NCBI RefSeq assembly: GCF_018143015.1
Contig: NC_054758.1
Location: 6,991,501-7,055,500, forward strand
DNA: 64,000 nt
Reading direction: 5' to 3'
Source: Lytechinus variegatus
Lineage: Eukaryota; Echinodermata; Echinoidea; Temnopleuroida; Toxopneustidae
Shown: in pieces, positions 41,920-53,566 of the stretch
How positions within the stretch are numbered: the stretch's first letter is position 1
How the letters are laid out: each line of letters begins with the position of its first letter
Program-made: the position numbers and the translations under genes
The notes under the pieces: generated by a model
Databases searched by the model: none
What the model was told of the DNA's origin: nothing
What the model saw: the letters and a program-made list of their open reading frames with translations, nothing else

Positions 41920-42522
41920 TTAGACCCGTACCTCAATTCTTCGCTTTCTACATTTCCCACACTTAAGTAATATGGACCTAAACTCTGCGAGGCGCCACCA
42001 ATAAACAACGGAATTTGAGAGGGCGCAAAGAGCGTAAATAATATTTACCATTTGGCTCGAGTGTCCTAACTTACGATTCTCCCCGACGACATATCCTATT
42101 CTGTAAACAATTCGAGACACCAAGGTCGTCGCATAAACAAGTGTCAATGTGATGAAGATTTGTCTATTTTCCTGCTTTCTCTGTTCTGAGATGGCCACAC
42201 CCGGAGGTCCTCCCGCCACAGCCCGATAGAGAAAAAGATAAAACATGCCTGTGAGAAAGAGAAGCCCGATGTCAATGCCCCCAAAATAATATGAATAGTA
42301 TTTCTCGTTGGATACATAGAGGCCAGTAAGGATGGGTGCAGGTATTAGCCAACTAACGATGCAAGCAGCAATTGAGCGTGGCGTTGTGATGATGCGACGT
42401 GCGCCGAAAGGATCGATCCGAATGGTTATGAACTGATGTACAGCGGCGAGGAAAATGCTCAACAGGGACGTCACGTCGCTTCCAAAAACTGCCATGTAGG
42501 CGATGATTCCAATTACTCCTTT
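41920..42522 (-). CDS. GPCR-2 exon 2: helices 3-7, intact
   Basis: 200 codons plus stop after the acceptor TTCCAG, phase 0. FGSDVTSLLSIF, HQFITIRIDPFGARRIITTP, GMFYLFLYRAVAGGPPGV, EQRKQENRQIFITL and NSVVYWWRLAEF align without gaps to GPCR-1, with few changes at the cytoplasmic ends of helices. TIR replaces DRY and NSVVY replaces NPxxY here too. The continued similarity suggests selection acted until recently, or still acts. Confidence 0.85.
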   Translation of the reverse strand, partial: KGVIGIIAYMAVFGSDVTSLLSIFLAAVHQFITIRIDPFGARRIITTPRSIAACIVSWLIPAPILTGLYVSNEKYYSYYFGGIDIGLLFLTGMFYLFLYRAVAGGPPGVAISEQRKQENRQIFITLTLVYATTLVSRIVYRIGYVVGENRKLGHSSQMVNIIYALCALSNSVVYWWRLAEFRSILLKCGKCRKRRIEVRV

Positions 42523-42612
42523 CTGGAAAAAAAAACAAGCAGTAGGAAGAACTTTAGGCCTCTGTCCACTCATAAAACTTCGTAATTTATTGTCCATTCT
42601 GTCGAAAGACAC

Positions 42613-43760
42613 AGTTGTAGACTTGTAGTAGGCTTATCTCCGGGGGGGGGGGGTCAGTTAATTACTGTACACATGCGTGACTCCGGGATAAAGCTCGGGG
42701 AACGACATATTCTAAAACACGTTTGGCTATAGTCTTTATAAAAAAAAAGCAGTGGAAAAAAACATACCCTCAATCATGTCAATACGATTGACCAATGACC
42801 AGTATTTCAAAACCACCCTTTGAAAAAAAAATCGGTGTTTTTTTATACTTTAACTCTTTAAATGCCATTGGCAGCTGTGCGTGTCCTTAGCCCTCTCATG
42901 CCATTGGCACTTATACGTGCCCAATAACTTTTTTTTTGTTTAACCAATTTTACACCCAGAAAATCAACACCATATTGTTTGTTTTTATGTTGTTATACTG
43001 GCTATTAATTCACAATTCGATTCCTCATATAAGAAATAGTGGTTTACATAGACATTTTTTGAGTAAACTCGTATTTGTGCATCATTATTTTGAAGAGTTG
43101 ATTTGACGATTTGACGAGTGCATGCGCGGCCCGCGTCCAAAACTGGACGAACACCTCCTTTAAACGAGTTTTTTTTGGCCATGCATGTGTACAGCAATAT
43201 ACTTTGATCCCGGGGCGTATCTACGTGTAGTTCAGAATTACCAATCTCAAAGTGTCAGACTGATATGGATATATCAGTCTGATACAATAAACAAATTAAA
43301 ATTATTCTTTGATTCTGTTTTGAATCTGACCTCTGAGTCACTTCGTGATGTCGATGGCCAATTAAATTTATATAAATGTATTTGTTCGATAGGATCGAAA
43401 CCTTTTGTTTTGTATCTTTATTATTACAAAGCCACTGATACTTCGTGTTTAAAAGGTTCCTTCGCATACAAATCATGGCTGAGATACTCATAGATTAGAC
43501 TGTTCATTACATTTCGATTATGAATAATCATTATCAGATTCCGGTTGCAGGATTTCGATTCTCCAATCATCACCTCCATCATCATTTTCATCATCATCAT
43601 CATCACAAACAGCAACATTGATTTCACATTCATCCTTTATTATTTTTTTTAAACTTCATCCTGTCTTTATCTCATCACCATTACTACCAACATCTTGCTG
43701 TTACGACATGGAAAATTTACACACAAAGTACATATCATACCCATAATCTTAAGTGTTTGG
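42613..43760. other. GPCR-2 intron, part without recognised features
   Basis: Contains a G-run, two TGCCATTGGCA-type segments near 42870 and 42900, and CATCAT-rich DNA near 43570-43610. No exon is seen. Confidence 0.4.
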
Positions 43761-43778
43761 TAATATTAAATATTCCTC

Positions 43779-46700
43779 GTGAGTAATTTCATGTTTTTTT
43801 TTTCTTTTTTCAATACAAACAATATATCATCTGATAATAACCATAACTCAACTGAAGATTTTATTTCCAGATTTAGAGACATGGAACATAAATTCAGTTT
43901 GCTTCATATTAATGCTCGAAGTTTTAACACAAATTTTGAGTCATTGGAATTATTACTTTTCACTTTAAATAATTTCAAATTTTCCATTATTGGAGTCACG
44001 AAAACATGGCTTCACAACACTTCACTTAATATATTTAGTTTGCAAAACTATAATCTCATTAGGCGTTACCGTGAAGAATAAAGAGGAGGAGGTGTAGCAT
44101 TTTACATCAGTGAACATTTACAATACAAAGTAAGGAAAGAAATATCATTAAAACAGAGTGAAATCATGAAGCCGAAAGGCAAAAATGTAATTATTGGATT
44201 GATTTATAGACCCACTCATGCTACAGTAGATTTATTTTGTGAAGACCTTGAAACATGCCTTCATACTATTAGAAAAGAAGAGAAACAAATAATTAATGGG
44301 TGATTTTAACCTCAACCTGTTATCCCAAAACAATGAAGACGATTTATTCCTACACACAGTGCATTCATTTGGCTATTATCCCCATAAACCGACCAGAATT
44401 GATAGCCATTCATCAACACTTATCAACAACATTTTTTCTAATATATTAAACAGAGTTTTTACGAGCGGATTGTTAATATCTGATATATCGGATCATTTAC
44501 CGGTTTTTACATTTTGTGATGATGATATTCCAAAAGAAAATATACTCAAATCGGCAATATATAGAAAAGAATTCTCTAATAACATTGAATCGTTCAAAAG
44601 TGATCTTGCAGTGGATGCATTTCATGAGTCTAATTCAAACTTTGCATACACAAATTTTAACAATAAATTGCAGACATATTACGATAAAAATTTTCCTCTG
44701 ATATCACAGGTCAAAAGAAAGAAGGCAAAAATGCCATGGATTTTTAAAGCAATTTTAAGATCCATACATACCCGAGATAAACTTTACAAGGCATTTTTAA
44801 AGAACCCTTCTATTAAAAAAATGAATATAAAACTTTTCTGAGAAGCTTTACAAAGTTAAATCAAACATGGAAGCCACATGGGAGTTATAAATGATTTGAT
44901 TAGCAAGAAACCAAAAATATTACCCAAAGATAATTTCACAGTTCATGATGTTGCGATAAATTCAGATGTAGCTGATACCTTTAATTCTTTTTTGTTAACT
45001 TAACTTAGGACCCTCATTGGCAAACAAACTTGACAAACCTGATGAAAATTTTGAAAAATTTCTCCCCACACCCATTATCTTTTTCTTTATTCTTTAACCC
45101 AACAAATATTCAGGAATCAATTGAAATAACAAAAAATCTAAATTCAAGCAAATCACAGGCGAATGATAGAATTAGTACTTCGCTTCTTAAGCAGATAATA
45201 CACTATATTGCCTCTCCTTTGTGTCATATTTTAATCTGTCGATTAGCACCGGAATATGTCCTGATTCCCTAAAAATTGCGAAGGTAAATCCTGTTTTTAA
45301 AAAATACAATCCGCATGAAATAACAAATTACAGGCCTATTTCTATTCTTCCCAGCATTTCCAAAATATTAGAGAAGATTATTTACGACAGACTTCATAAG
45401 TTTCTAGATACTTTTCATTTTCTAAATTCAAACCAATACGGATTCAGGAAAGGACATTCGACTGATCAGGCTTTAATAAAAATACGACAAAATTACAAAT
45501 GCAATGGCAAAAATCAGAACATATAATAGGAGTATTCATGGACTTAAGCAAAGCCTTTGACACTCTTGACTACCAGATATTACTTTAAAAACTTGAAAAT
45601 ATGGAACTCGCGGAATTACACTATCGTGGTTTAAGCGTTATTTGTCCAATAGAAAACAATATGTAATTCACAATAATATTCCTTCTGATTTTCAGTTAAT
45701 ACAATGAGGAGTTCCACAAGGATCAATCCTAGACCCCTTGCTTTTTAAATATATCAATGATTTGACTACTGTAACACCTTTGTTATCATATGTATTATTT
45801 GCAGATGACACCAACATTTTTGTTCACATAATAGCTTAGAAACTTTAGTAGATATAATTAACAGTTTAATTGTCAAAACTATCTTTGTGGTTTAAGTGTA
45901 AAAAGCTTTCACTCAATATAGATAATACAAACTTTATATATTTCAAGTATACGCACTCACATAGTAACGAATATCCTTTCAATATAAACATAGATAATAT
46001 TCCTCTCAAAAGGAAAAGTTTTTTAGGTGTCACAATAGATGAAAATTTAAATTGGAATGAACATGTACGTTGTATAACTACTAGTATTTCTAGAAACGTA
46101 GGTATACTTTACAAAATGAAAAACCTAATTCAACATACAACTCTTATCATATACAATTCATTTATATTACCTTATACTTCGCATTGCAACATAGTTTGGG
46201 CAACTAAAATTTATACAATATACTTATTACAGAAAAAAAATTCGAATCTGTACTGATTCCCATTTATCACACAAAACTCCGTTATTCCGTTAACTAAAGA
46301 CTTTATATTTGATATAAATTAACTTCAGTCTTCTACTTATGTTTAAGTACGTAGATTACATGCTCCCACCTTCATTCAACAATTTTTATAACTCTGAATA
46401 CATCTATTCATCCATACCCTACCCGTAACTCTTCTAATTTCCATTTAATCAACCCCAAATTGCTTATTGCGCAGAGATCCATAAGACACCATGGTCCAGA
46501 TTTGTGGAACTCTCTACCAGAGTCTGTAAAACAATCTTCGTCTCTTCACTCATTTAAGACAAACGTTAAATCTATGTTATATTTGAAGTTAAATTTCTGT
46601 GTCGTTGTATCCTTTTTTATCGTGAATTCATTCCTCCTTCGATTTAGTCATTACCAATATCTCAATCATGACCACCATCATCTCCATGACCTTCATCATC

Positions 46701-47075
46701 ATCATATCACCGTCACCCTCACCTCATCTTCATCTTCATACTAAAAATATTGCATGAATTGATGTTTCGTATTTAAAAATATATGCCCATTCTGCTTTAT
46801 AAATGTATCAATTAATTTAATTAGTTTTAGTTTGGGATTGTTCATCAAGCAATCTGCCTATGATGACAATCCTTTTCCTGCAAATTGGCAAATTGTGAAT
46901 ATTATATAATAATTTGGTAGTTAATCATTTTTGTCTGGAATTATTTTTTAGTACACTTTATTTATGATTCATGCCAAAAATGCTAACATATTATGTTTAT
47001 TATGTTATGGAAAATGTATTATACGAATGTTCCATGGATGCAGAAGAAAACAATGAATCAAATCAAATCAAAATA
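43779..47075 (+). mobile_element. CR1/L2-like LINE, dead copy
   Basis: An endonuclease start (LLHINARSFN), RGGGVAFYI, GDFNLNLL and SDHLPVF are followed by RT blocks NYRPISILPSISKILEK, QYGFRKGHSTDQA, FMDLSKAFDTLD, GVPQGS and LFADDTN, then the C-terminal block HHGPDLWNSLPESVK. Stops and frame changes interrupt it near 44079, 44290, 45220, 45526 and 45587. An AATCAAATCAAATC tail near 47050 marks the 3' end. It lies in the GPCR-2 intron, opposite in strand to that gene. Clade assignment to CR1/L2 rests on the motif wording only. Confidence 0.85.
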
Positions 47076-47300
47076 TCAAATTAGGACATTGTCATGATTT
47101 GTTTTTTTTTTAATTTCTCTTCCTCATGACTATTTGTAACCTATTGTTTCTGATTTTTTCAAAGATTTTTAAAATTCTTTTATAGACAATTAGGTATTTG
47201 GGCATGTGCAATAACTGAAAAGGCTATGAATCTCATTTAAGTGACATTAATCTTCCGAAAACCTTGCACGGTGGATTGCATAAAGATATTAAAACATTTA

Positions 47301-47625
47301 TGCCCGTATTCTGATAGCAAGTTTAACTTAAACTCAGGTTTAAAGTTGTGGTTTAAGTATGGATAGCCAATTGTTACATAAATCACTAACAGTTGAGATA
47401 TCATACTTCAGCTCACTTGGCTCTCAAATCATTCATAATTGTCTAGGAAGTATAAATAGATGATTGTCTTCACCATCGATGAATCAGGAAAGAGCACAGT
47501 AAACACAAGAAACGTTCAACTTGTTAAAAAATTTGGTACTTTTGGCTTCCCATACTTAAAATGCTTAAACTACAACTTTAAACCTGAGTTTAAGTTAAAC
47601 CTGACTTCAGAATACGGACCTTAAT
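47301..47625. mobile_element. MITE with CCCGTATTCTGA ends, second copy
   Basis: TTTAACTTAAACTCAGGTTT and its inverse define the arms, as in the copy at 18647-18957. The blocks TGTTACATAAATCACTAACA and GATGATTGTCTTCACCATCG are shared. Confidence 0.75.
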
Positions 47626-47691
47626 GTTTATCTTCCTGTTGTGATCAATGTTCATGAGTGCACATCCATGTTGTCCACATCAATCCTGTAA

Positions 47692-48294
47692 AGGACAAGT
47701 CCACTTCAACAAAAAAAGTCTATTTTAATAAAAAGAGAAAAATCCAACAAGCATAAAACTTAAAAGTTCATCAAAAACTGCATGTGAAATAAGAAAGTTA
47801 TGACATTTAAAGTTTTGCTTAATTTCACAAACGGTTGCACATCGTGGTCAATATGCAAATGAGGAGACTGATGACATCATCCACTCACTATTTCTTTTGT
47901 ATTTTATTACATGAAATATGAAATATTCTACTTTCTCCTCATTGTCAAGTAAACTACAATAATTTCTCCCTGAATATATGGAATTAGCACTGTTTAATAC
48001 TATATGGTTCAGTCAAGTTGGTCCATATTTGTCAAATTTGTAAAAAATGAAATATTGTATAATTCAAACAATAAAAAAAAACAAAAGAAATAGTGAGTGA
48101 GGGACATCATCGACTGTCTCATTTACATGCCACTGGGTTGTGCACGTCACTGTGGCTTTTTTTCAATAAGCGAAACTTTAAAGTGTCATAACTTTCTTAT
48201 TTGACATCCGATTTTGATAAAATTTTCATCATTGTGCTCGTTTGATTTTTCTCTATTCATTCAAATCAAAATTTTCCTGTGGTGGACCTGACCT
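47692..48294. mobile_element. TTAA-type MITE, family AGGACAAGTCCACCCC
   Basis: AGGACAAGTCCACTTCA at the left and the inverse of AGGTCAGGTCCACCACA at the right; TTAA follows the right end, GTAA precedes the left. The 603-bp interior matches the copies at 17.2 and 53 kb. Confidence 0.8.
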
Positions 48295-48307
48295 TTAAAG
48301 TTGATCT

Positions 48308-48475
48308 GGAGAGCATTTCATGAAAGGACATGTCAGACGTTTTATCCGACAATTCACATTTTATCCGACAGTTACTATAGTTACAGTGCTTCTCAGCCAA
48401 TCAGAATCAAGGAAAGATGTCAGATCTGACAACTTGTCGGACAAAAATGTTGATGAAACGCCCCCTGGACTCCGC
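48308..48475 (+). mobile_element. MITE with CATTTCATGAAAGGAC ends
   Basis: TTTCATGAAAGGACATGTC opens it and ATGTTGATGAAACGCCCCC closes it, with inner TTTTATCCGACA repeats and GATGTCAGATCTGACA. An inverted copy lies at 48797-48960; the two flank about 320 bases. Confidence 0.65.
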
Positions 48476-48796
48476 ATGCCAACGAAACATCTTTTCAATG
48501 ACATATCATCGTTGACCGCCAATAGCTAGCTGCTCTTCAACAACTAGCTTCCTACGTTGTGCCATCGCCATCTGTTCATCCACTATTCAACCATGGAGAT
48601 ACCAAGGGTCCAACCTAATCATGCTTATAGTTTCAAGTAATATTGCCAACATGGTAGGCCCATTATTGCTGGTTGTCCATGGACAACCTATGGACATATA
48701 GGTCCATAGGTTGTCCAACAACTCTCCAACTGGGCGTTGTGGCGTGTGCCTGTAATCCTAGCTGTGGGGAAGTTACAAATTGATGCAGAGGTTCGA

Positions 48797-48960
48797 GCCC
48801 TGGGGACCGTTTCATCAACATTTTTGTCTGACAAGATGTCAGATCTGACATCTTTCCTTGATTCTGATTGACTGAGAGGCACTGTTTCTATAGTAACTGT
48901 CGGATAAAATGAGACTTGTCGGATAAAACGTCCGACAAGTCCTTTCATGAAACGCTCCCC
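48797..48960 (-). mobile_element. Inverted copy of the 48308-48475 MITE
   Basis: GACCGTTTCATCAACATTTT opens it and GTCCTTTCATGAAACGCTCC closes it, the reverse order of the copy at 48.3 kb. The pair faces outward around 48480-48790, which contains the short palindrome TGGACAACCTATGGACATAT-AGGTCCATAGGTTGTCCA. Confidence 0.65.
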
Positions 48961-49522
48961 TGGTCACGTCTTTCGGATGGTTGTTAAAGGTCGGTCCCAG
49001 ACGTAAATAATCATATCTGATTGAAACACGTCTGGCAAAACTCAAATACACACACACACACTCCAACATACCTTATCCAACTTTGCTCCAGCGTTGACAC
49101 AACTGTGTCTTCCAACCGCGGGCGGCAATTCCTGAAGTCATTCTAATCAAGGGGGAGGGGATGGAACAATAAATCATCCCCCTATAAGCAATAGGTGTGA
49201 CGCAAGGATTTGCGCTAGTGCTTCCGACGTCCTTCGAGTTTTTGGATTTCAACGTTGATCCAACGTTAGCTATTTAGCTCGGTAATCAGCATCATTCTCG
49301 TCGGCACAATGGTCAACCATGAATGAATGATTAAAGGTCGAAATTCCTCTCATCAAAAATAACTCATGGAATAAAATTCATGAACTACAAAAAGAAAAAG
49401 AAACAAGATGAGATTAAGGATTGTCCCTTCTGTTATGGCCCCTAAAAAAAATTAAAACATTTTCTAAATCATTTTTTCATCGCTTTGTGACAAGATAGTT
49501 TTTTTTCTCAACAGTCACTTAC
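48961..49522. other. GPCR-2 intron next to exon 1
   Basis: Nothing recognisable beyond a short CA repeat near 49045. The GPCR-2 donor GTAAGT (inverse at 49517-49522) closes this stretch. Confidence 0.45.
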
Positions 49523-49770
49523 CCTTTCTCCGAAATATCTTGTAGCAACAGAGATGAAATCACAAAGAACAATGTTGAAAGGAATAATATAGGTCTGCCT
49601 CCGAAGGTTCTTGTGGAATAAGATGCATAAGAGAGTGAACAAACATACTGCTCCTGAAACGTGTTCATAAAAAAGAACATCAAGTTAAATGTTCCAATTA
49701 ATGTAGGGTTGTTCATATCAGAAGATGTAGCCGAAACATTGAATGATATTGAAGCTGTAGACATGTTCAT
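49523..49770 (-). pseudogene. GPCR-2 exon 1 with a frameshift
   Basis: It starts at ATG 49770 and has the sequons NMST and NVSA, then helix 1 up to FFFMNTF. A one-base frame change follows, then the rest of helix 1, HKNLRRQ, helix 2 (FNIVLCDFISVATRY) and the donor AGG/GTAAGT in phase 0. An alternative reading, with TTTCAG at the break as a splice acceptor, is less likely because the paralogue has no intron there. Confidence 0.75.
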
Positions 49771-50818
49771 GGTGATGTTACTCACAGATGATGGTACAGC
49801 AAGGAGGCGAGATACCTCAGTCGACAGAGTGAGAGTTTCGCAATTCGATGACGCGGGTAACTCCGCTACCACTTTCCCATGTTTGTGCGCTAGCGTCCTT
49901 TAGCAATTAGGCATATATCCTCATCACCAGTTTCCTCGGAGAGGACTTTAAGCCATCGGTCTTCATTACCTTTATACAAAAGATAACAATTAATCGTACA
50001 CTTGATTTCTCCAATTAATAGTACATTAGCCAAGGCAAATCAATCGTAGAAAAATGTTCCACGATTAAAAGTTTTAATTATTCACTGTTTAGGAATTACT
50101 CAGACGAAATCACCAGCGCCATCACTGCACACGTACCAAACATATAGGGGGGGGGGGGGGTGGTTTCGTGCATTCGTTTTCAAGTTCATTAAAATCGCAT
50201 CATCCACGCCATCAGACGAATCGGGTCCATTGTCGCTTCTACTTCCACATGCTCATTCTTTCAATGTCGCTGGGATGAAAGAGACGCCAATTTTGAAGCG
50301 ATAACTAACAAAGCTGTCATTTTAAAATTGAGGAGAGTGGTAATATTAATATGATCCATCAAACAGTGATTAGTACAGAGCTAGCTGCTGTAAGACAATT
50401 AAGAGGGATCATCTACAATCTTTATCATTATGACAGCCAAGTATGTACTACTTTATGCAAGCGTAGCAGAGTATTTATCTAAATCAATATTAGGAAAGAT
50501 TTTTCAATCCGATCACCAATGAGTTTAAATGAACGTTCAGATTTCTTTGTGATATTTGTCTCATTAATATACCTTCGCAAACGTGCTCTTCTTATACCAG
50601 TAACGGGTCAGAGGGGGGGGGGGGGGTCGGGTCACACCCGCCCGTGCCCCCCCCCCCAAAAAAAAGGAATATGTTATGTATATACGCAAGTGAGGAACCC
50701 CTTTTGGGGGGAGGCACGTCCAACAAATTATTTCCTGGAACAAAATGACCTGGATTTGGTAGTGAAAACCTTATTTTGTTGTTGTTGTCAAAATTTCCCT
50801 GCACAAATGCCCCCCCCC
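49771..50818. other. Upstream flank of GPCR-2; nothing recognised
   Basis: Contains poly-G and poly-C runs near 50145 and 50612-50660. Frames across these runs are artefacts of composition. Confidence 0.45.
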
Positions 50819-50819
50819 C

Positions 50820-51124
50820 CCACTAGCGTACCTACGGGGGGGGGCAGTCTCCCCCCTGACAAGTCACAACCCATGCAAAGGGCGTTTCCCTGCCCCCCTG
50901 ACGAGCTTGAAAGACCTTTTTTGCCCCCCTGATGAGCTTGAATACCTTCATTCCCACCACCCCATTGACGAGCTTGAAGACCTTTTTTTTTTGGTTGTCA
51001 CTTTTTTCTGGTACAATATCCTTTATTTGTGATTGAAAACCTTTTTTTTTTTTTTTGCTTCTCAATTTTTTTTGGCGGCCGGTTTTGCCCCCCCCCCTTG
51101 TGGAAAATCCTAGGTACGCCACTG
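50820..51124. mobile_element. Inverted-repeat element CAGTGGCGTACCTAGG with tandem subunits
   Basis: CACTAGCGTACCTACGGGGG at the left and CCTAGGTACGCCACTG at the right are inverse-related. CCCCTGACGAGCTTGAAGAC-type units of about 30-50 bases repeat four times, each followed by a T-run. The CAGTGGCG start is hAT-like. A truncated copy lies in SRCR intron 1. Confidence 0.6.
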
Positions 51125-51443
51125 CCCCCCCCCCCCCTTGGAAACGTGGATCCGCCCCTGGCTTTTACCCATTCTCTGTTGTATATTATATCTCTCTGAG
51201 TGAGGCCTAATGCAACATCAGTCAGATTCCCGCATTTTGCGAGTTAATTTAAGCTTGCCAAGATAATAATAATCCATTTAAAAAATGACTTGGATACGTA
51301 ATTGGAAAACGTCGGTACAATCATGACAAAAGGGAAGTTTAAGTATTTGATATTACTCTTTCCTTCCAATGTCATTTGTTGGGCGACTAATGGGGTTTTT
51401 AATTGACATGGCTTCATTCTGTTCATGCTGTCAGAGTGCTTAA

Positions 51444-51879
51444 AGGGGAAGTTCACCCTGACGAAAAGTTTGTTGTAAACATAGCAGGAATGAATAAATA
51501 TATATAAAAGTATTGGTGAAGGTTTTGGGAAAACTCAATTAAATATTAAGAAAGTTAGAATTAATAGGAAATGCAAAAAAATAGTTTTTAATGATTCATG
51601 GTGACTTATTTTTCTTTTATGTTCAGGTGAAATGAATTCAGTATTGATATACTGAATGTACAATAAAACCCATTTTCAATTTTCTGAGAAAATGGCATTT
51701 CATTGATTTGCCCCATACGTTATGTAGGAAAGCTGCCCGCACGACGGCCAAATTCAATTAATTAAAATTCCAATAACACGTTTTATTTTTTGTTGGATTC
51801 TCCTCAAACTTTCGCAAATTTTAAATTGTATTTTATGCAATATTTGTACAATATTTTTTTTTCAGGGTGAACTTCCCCT
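51444..51879. mobile_element. TTAA-type MITE, second family (AGGGGAAGTTCACCCT)
   Basis: AGGGGAAGTTCACCCTGA and its exact inverse form the ends, and TTAA flanks both (51440-51443 and 51880-51883). 436 bp. Both target duplications are perfect, so the insertion is comparatively young. Confidence 0.85.
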
Positions 51880-51883
51880 TTAA

Positions 51884-52664
51884 TAAAGATATATCTCATA
51901 TCCGCCAGCATGAGCGTCAAATAATTTTGTTCAAGCCCGTCGAAGGGATTTGAAAGTGGCATGGTATATGATTCTAAGAAGTTCGGGGGCGGGTCCAGCA
52001 TTTTCAAGTAGGGGTTGGTGTCAAGGACGATTGGAAAAAAAATATCTACTAATACAATTTGAACTCAAATCTAGTAGTCTATAGAGCAAAAAAAAAAGAA
52101 AAGAAAAAAGAAAGACTGGGGGAGGGGGCTCTCTGTGCTAACCCCACCTCCGATATTTGATCAAAATTTGAAAAAAGCTAATAATAATGGTATTATATAT
52201 TTCGGTGAAAAAGTTTGTCCGATAGTATGCTGTATGCATGTCTTCATGTTTATTAATTGAGGAAGCCAATGATGTCATATTCCCCCACTCACTGGCCTAC
52301 GGATGAGGGGGGGGGGGAGGGTTCTTGACCCCAAAATTTTTACTACCGATAAAAAAGGATAAAATGAAAGGGATAAGGGTGAAATACAATATTATTTTCT
52401 GAATATTATCACAGACTTTTTTGTAATAAAAATGCTCGAATTTTTGCTTGCTCGCTTCGCTCGCTCCATTTTATTAATTTTACGCGATGCGCCATATATC
52501 GAGCCCCCTCAAAATATTTGGCTCATTACGCCACTGTCCCACTTGTTCTTTAGTATTTCATTATATGAAATTATATGTTTATTCATTTTTTAATTCTGTT
52601 TTTATTATAACAATTTATAGCCAATTACAAAAATTTACAACTAAATGCATATCACACAAACACG
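51884..52664. other. No gene; C- and G-rich repeat remnants
   Basis: A segment at about 52290-52540 (GCTCGCTTCGCTCGCTCCAT, CCATATATCGAGCCCCC) matches the core of the 35753-37102 element in order. No coding signal. Confidence 0.45.
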
Positions 52665-52803
52665 CATATTCGTAATTCCGACGCTTCGTTATTCCGAAGG
52701 TTCGTAATTTCGAAGGGTCGTGGTTTCGAAGGTTCGTTGGTCCGAAAACAATATAAGGTTCGCAATTCCCAAGGTTCGTTAGTCTGGAAACGAAATAAGG
52801 TTC
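52665..52803. repeat. Single arm of a TU-like foldback element
   Basis: GCATATTCGTAATTCCGACG opens it, followed by the same TTCGTAATTTCGAAGG and CCGAAAACAATATAAGG subrepeats as at 1.4 and 26.6 kb. The other arm is missing. Confidence 0.7.
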
Positions 52804-52958
52804 GTTTGAAGTACCTATTCTATTCATGTATTCCATGAAGTTCTCAAAATATTCCTTTTCAGGTCTGATCGTCAAAATTTATCAGCTGGCGCTGCGTGCT
52901 CGCATTTACATTAGTATGTTTAAGCTACCTTCTATATGAATTCTAGCAAACTACTTGA

Positions 52959-53562
52959 AGGTCAAGTCCAACCCAAAAGAATGTTGATTTGAATCAATAG
53001 AGAAAAATCTAATAAGCATAATGCTGAAAATTTCATCAAAATTGAATGTAAAATAAGAAAGTTATGACATTTTAAAGTTTCGCTTATTTTTCACAAAACA
53101 GTTATATACACAACTCAGTGACATGCAAATAAGAGAGACGGTGATGTCCATCACTCACTACTTCTTTTATTTTTAATTATTTGAATTATTCAATATTTCA
53201 ATGTTTACCAATTTGACATAAAGGACCAACTTGACTGAACCATAAGATGTTATAAGAATGGTAATACCACATGTTCAGGGAGGAATAAAACCTTTCTCGC
53301 AGGACAATGAGGAGAAAATTAGAATAATTCATATTTCATATAATAAAATACAAAAGAAAAAGTGAGTGAGTGATGTCATCAGTTCTCTCATTTGCATATA
53401 CCGAACAGGATGTGCATATAACTGTTTTGTGAAATTAAGCGAAACTTAAAAATGTCATAACTTCTTATTTTACATCCGATTTTGATGAAATTTTCGGTGT
53501 TATGCTTGTTGGATTTTTCTTTTATTATTCAAATCCACTATTTGCTGGGGTGGACTTGTCCT
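52959..53562. mobile_element. TTAA-type MITE, family AGGACAAGTCCACCCC
   Basis: AGGTCAAGTCCAACCCA and the inverse of AGGACAAGTCCACCCCA are the ends; TTAA lies on the right and TTGA on the left. 604 bp. LINE sequence starts within a few bases of its right end. Confidence 0.8.
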
Positions 53563-53566
53563 TTAA

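Larger units (their letters stand above)
41920..49770 (-). pseudogene. Rhodopsin-like GPCR paralogue with a frameshift in exon 1
   Basis: Exon 2 (42522-41920) is open and intact for helices 3-7; exon 1 (49770-49523) encodes a sequon-bearing N-terminus and helices 1-2. Intron position and phase 0 are the same as in the gene at 30.0-33.5 kb. Within helix 1, near 49653-49656, the frame shifts by one base: MFFFMNTF lies in one frame, and GAVCLFTLLC...HKNLRRQ and FNIVLCDFIS lie in another. Alignment with the paralogue fits a single missing base in a G-run. It may be a pseudogene, a null allele or a sequencing error. The intron has grown to 7 kb and contains a LINE and several MITEs. Confidence 0.75.

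Noticed and set aside
49650..49660. TTTCAG in GPCR-2 exon 1 as a splice acceptor
   Set aside because: The paralogue is continuous here and the upstream sequence aligns as coding up to the break; a one-base loss is simpler.
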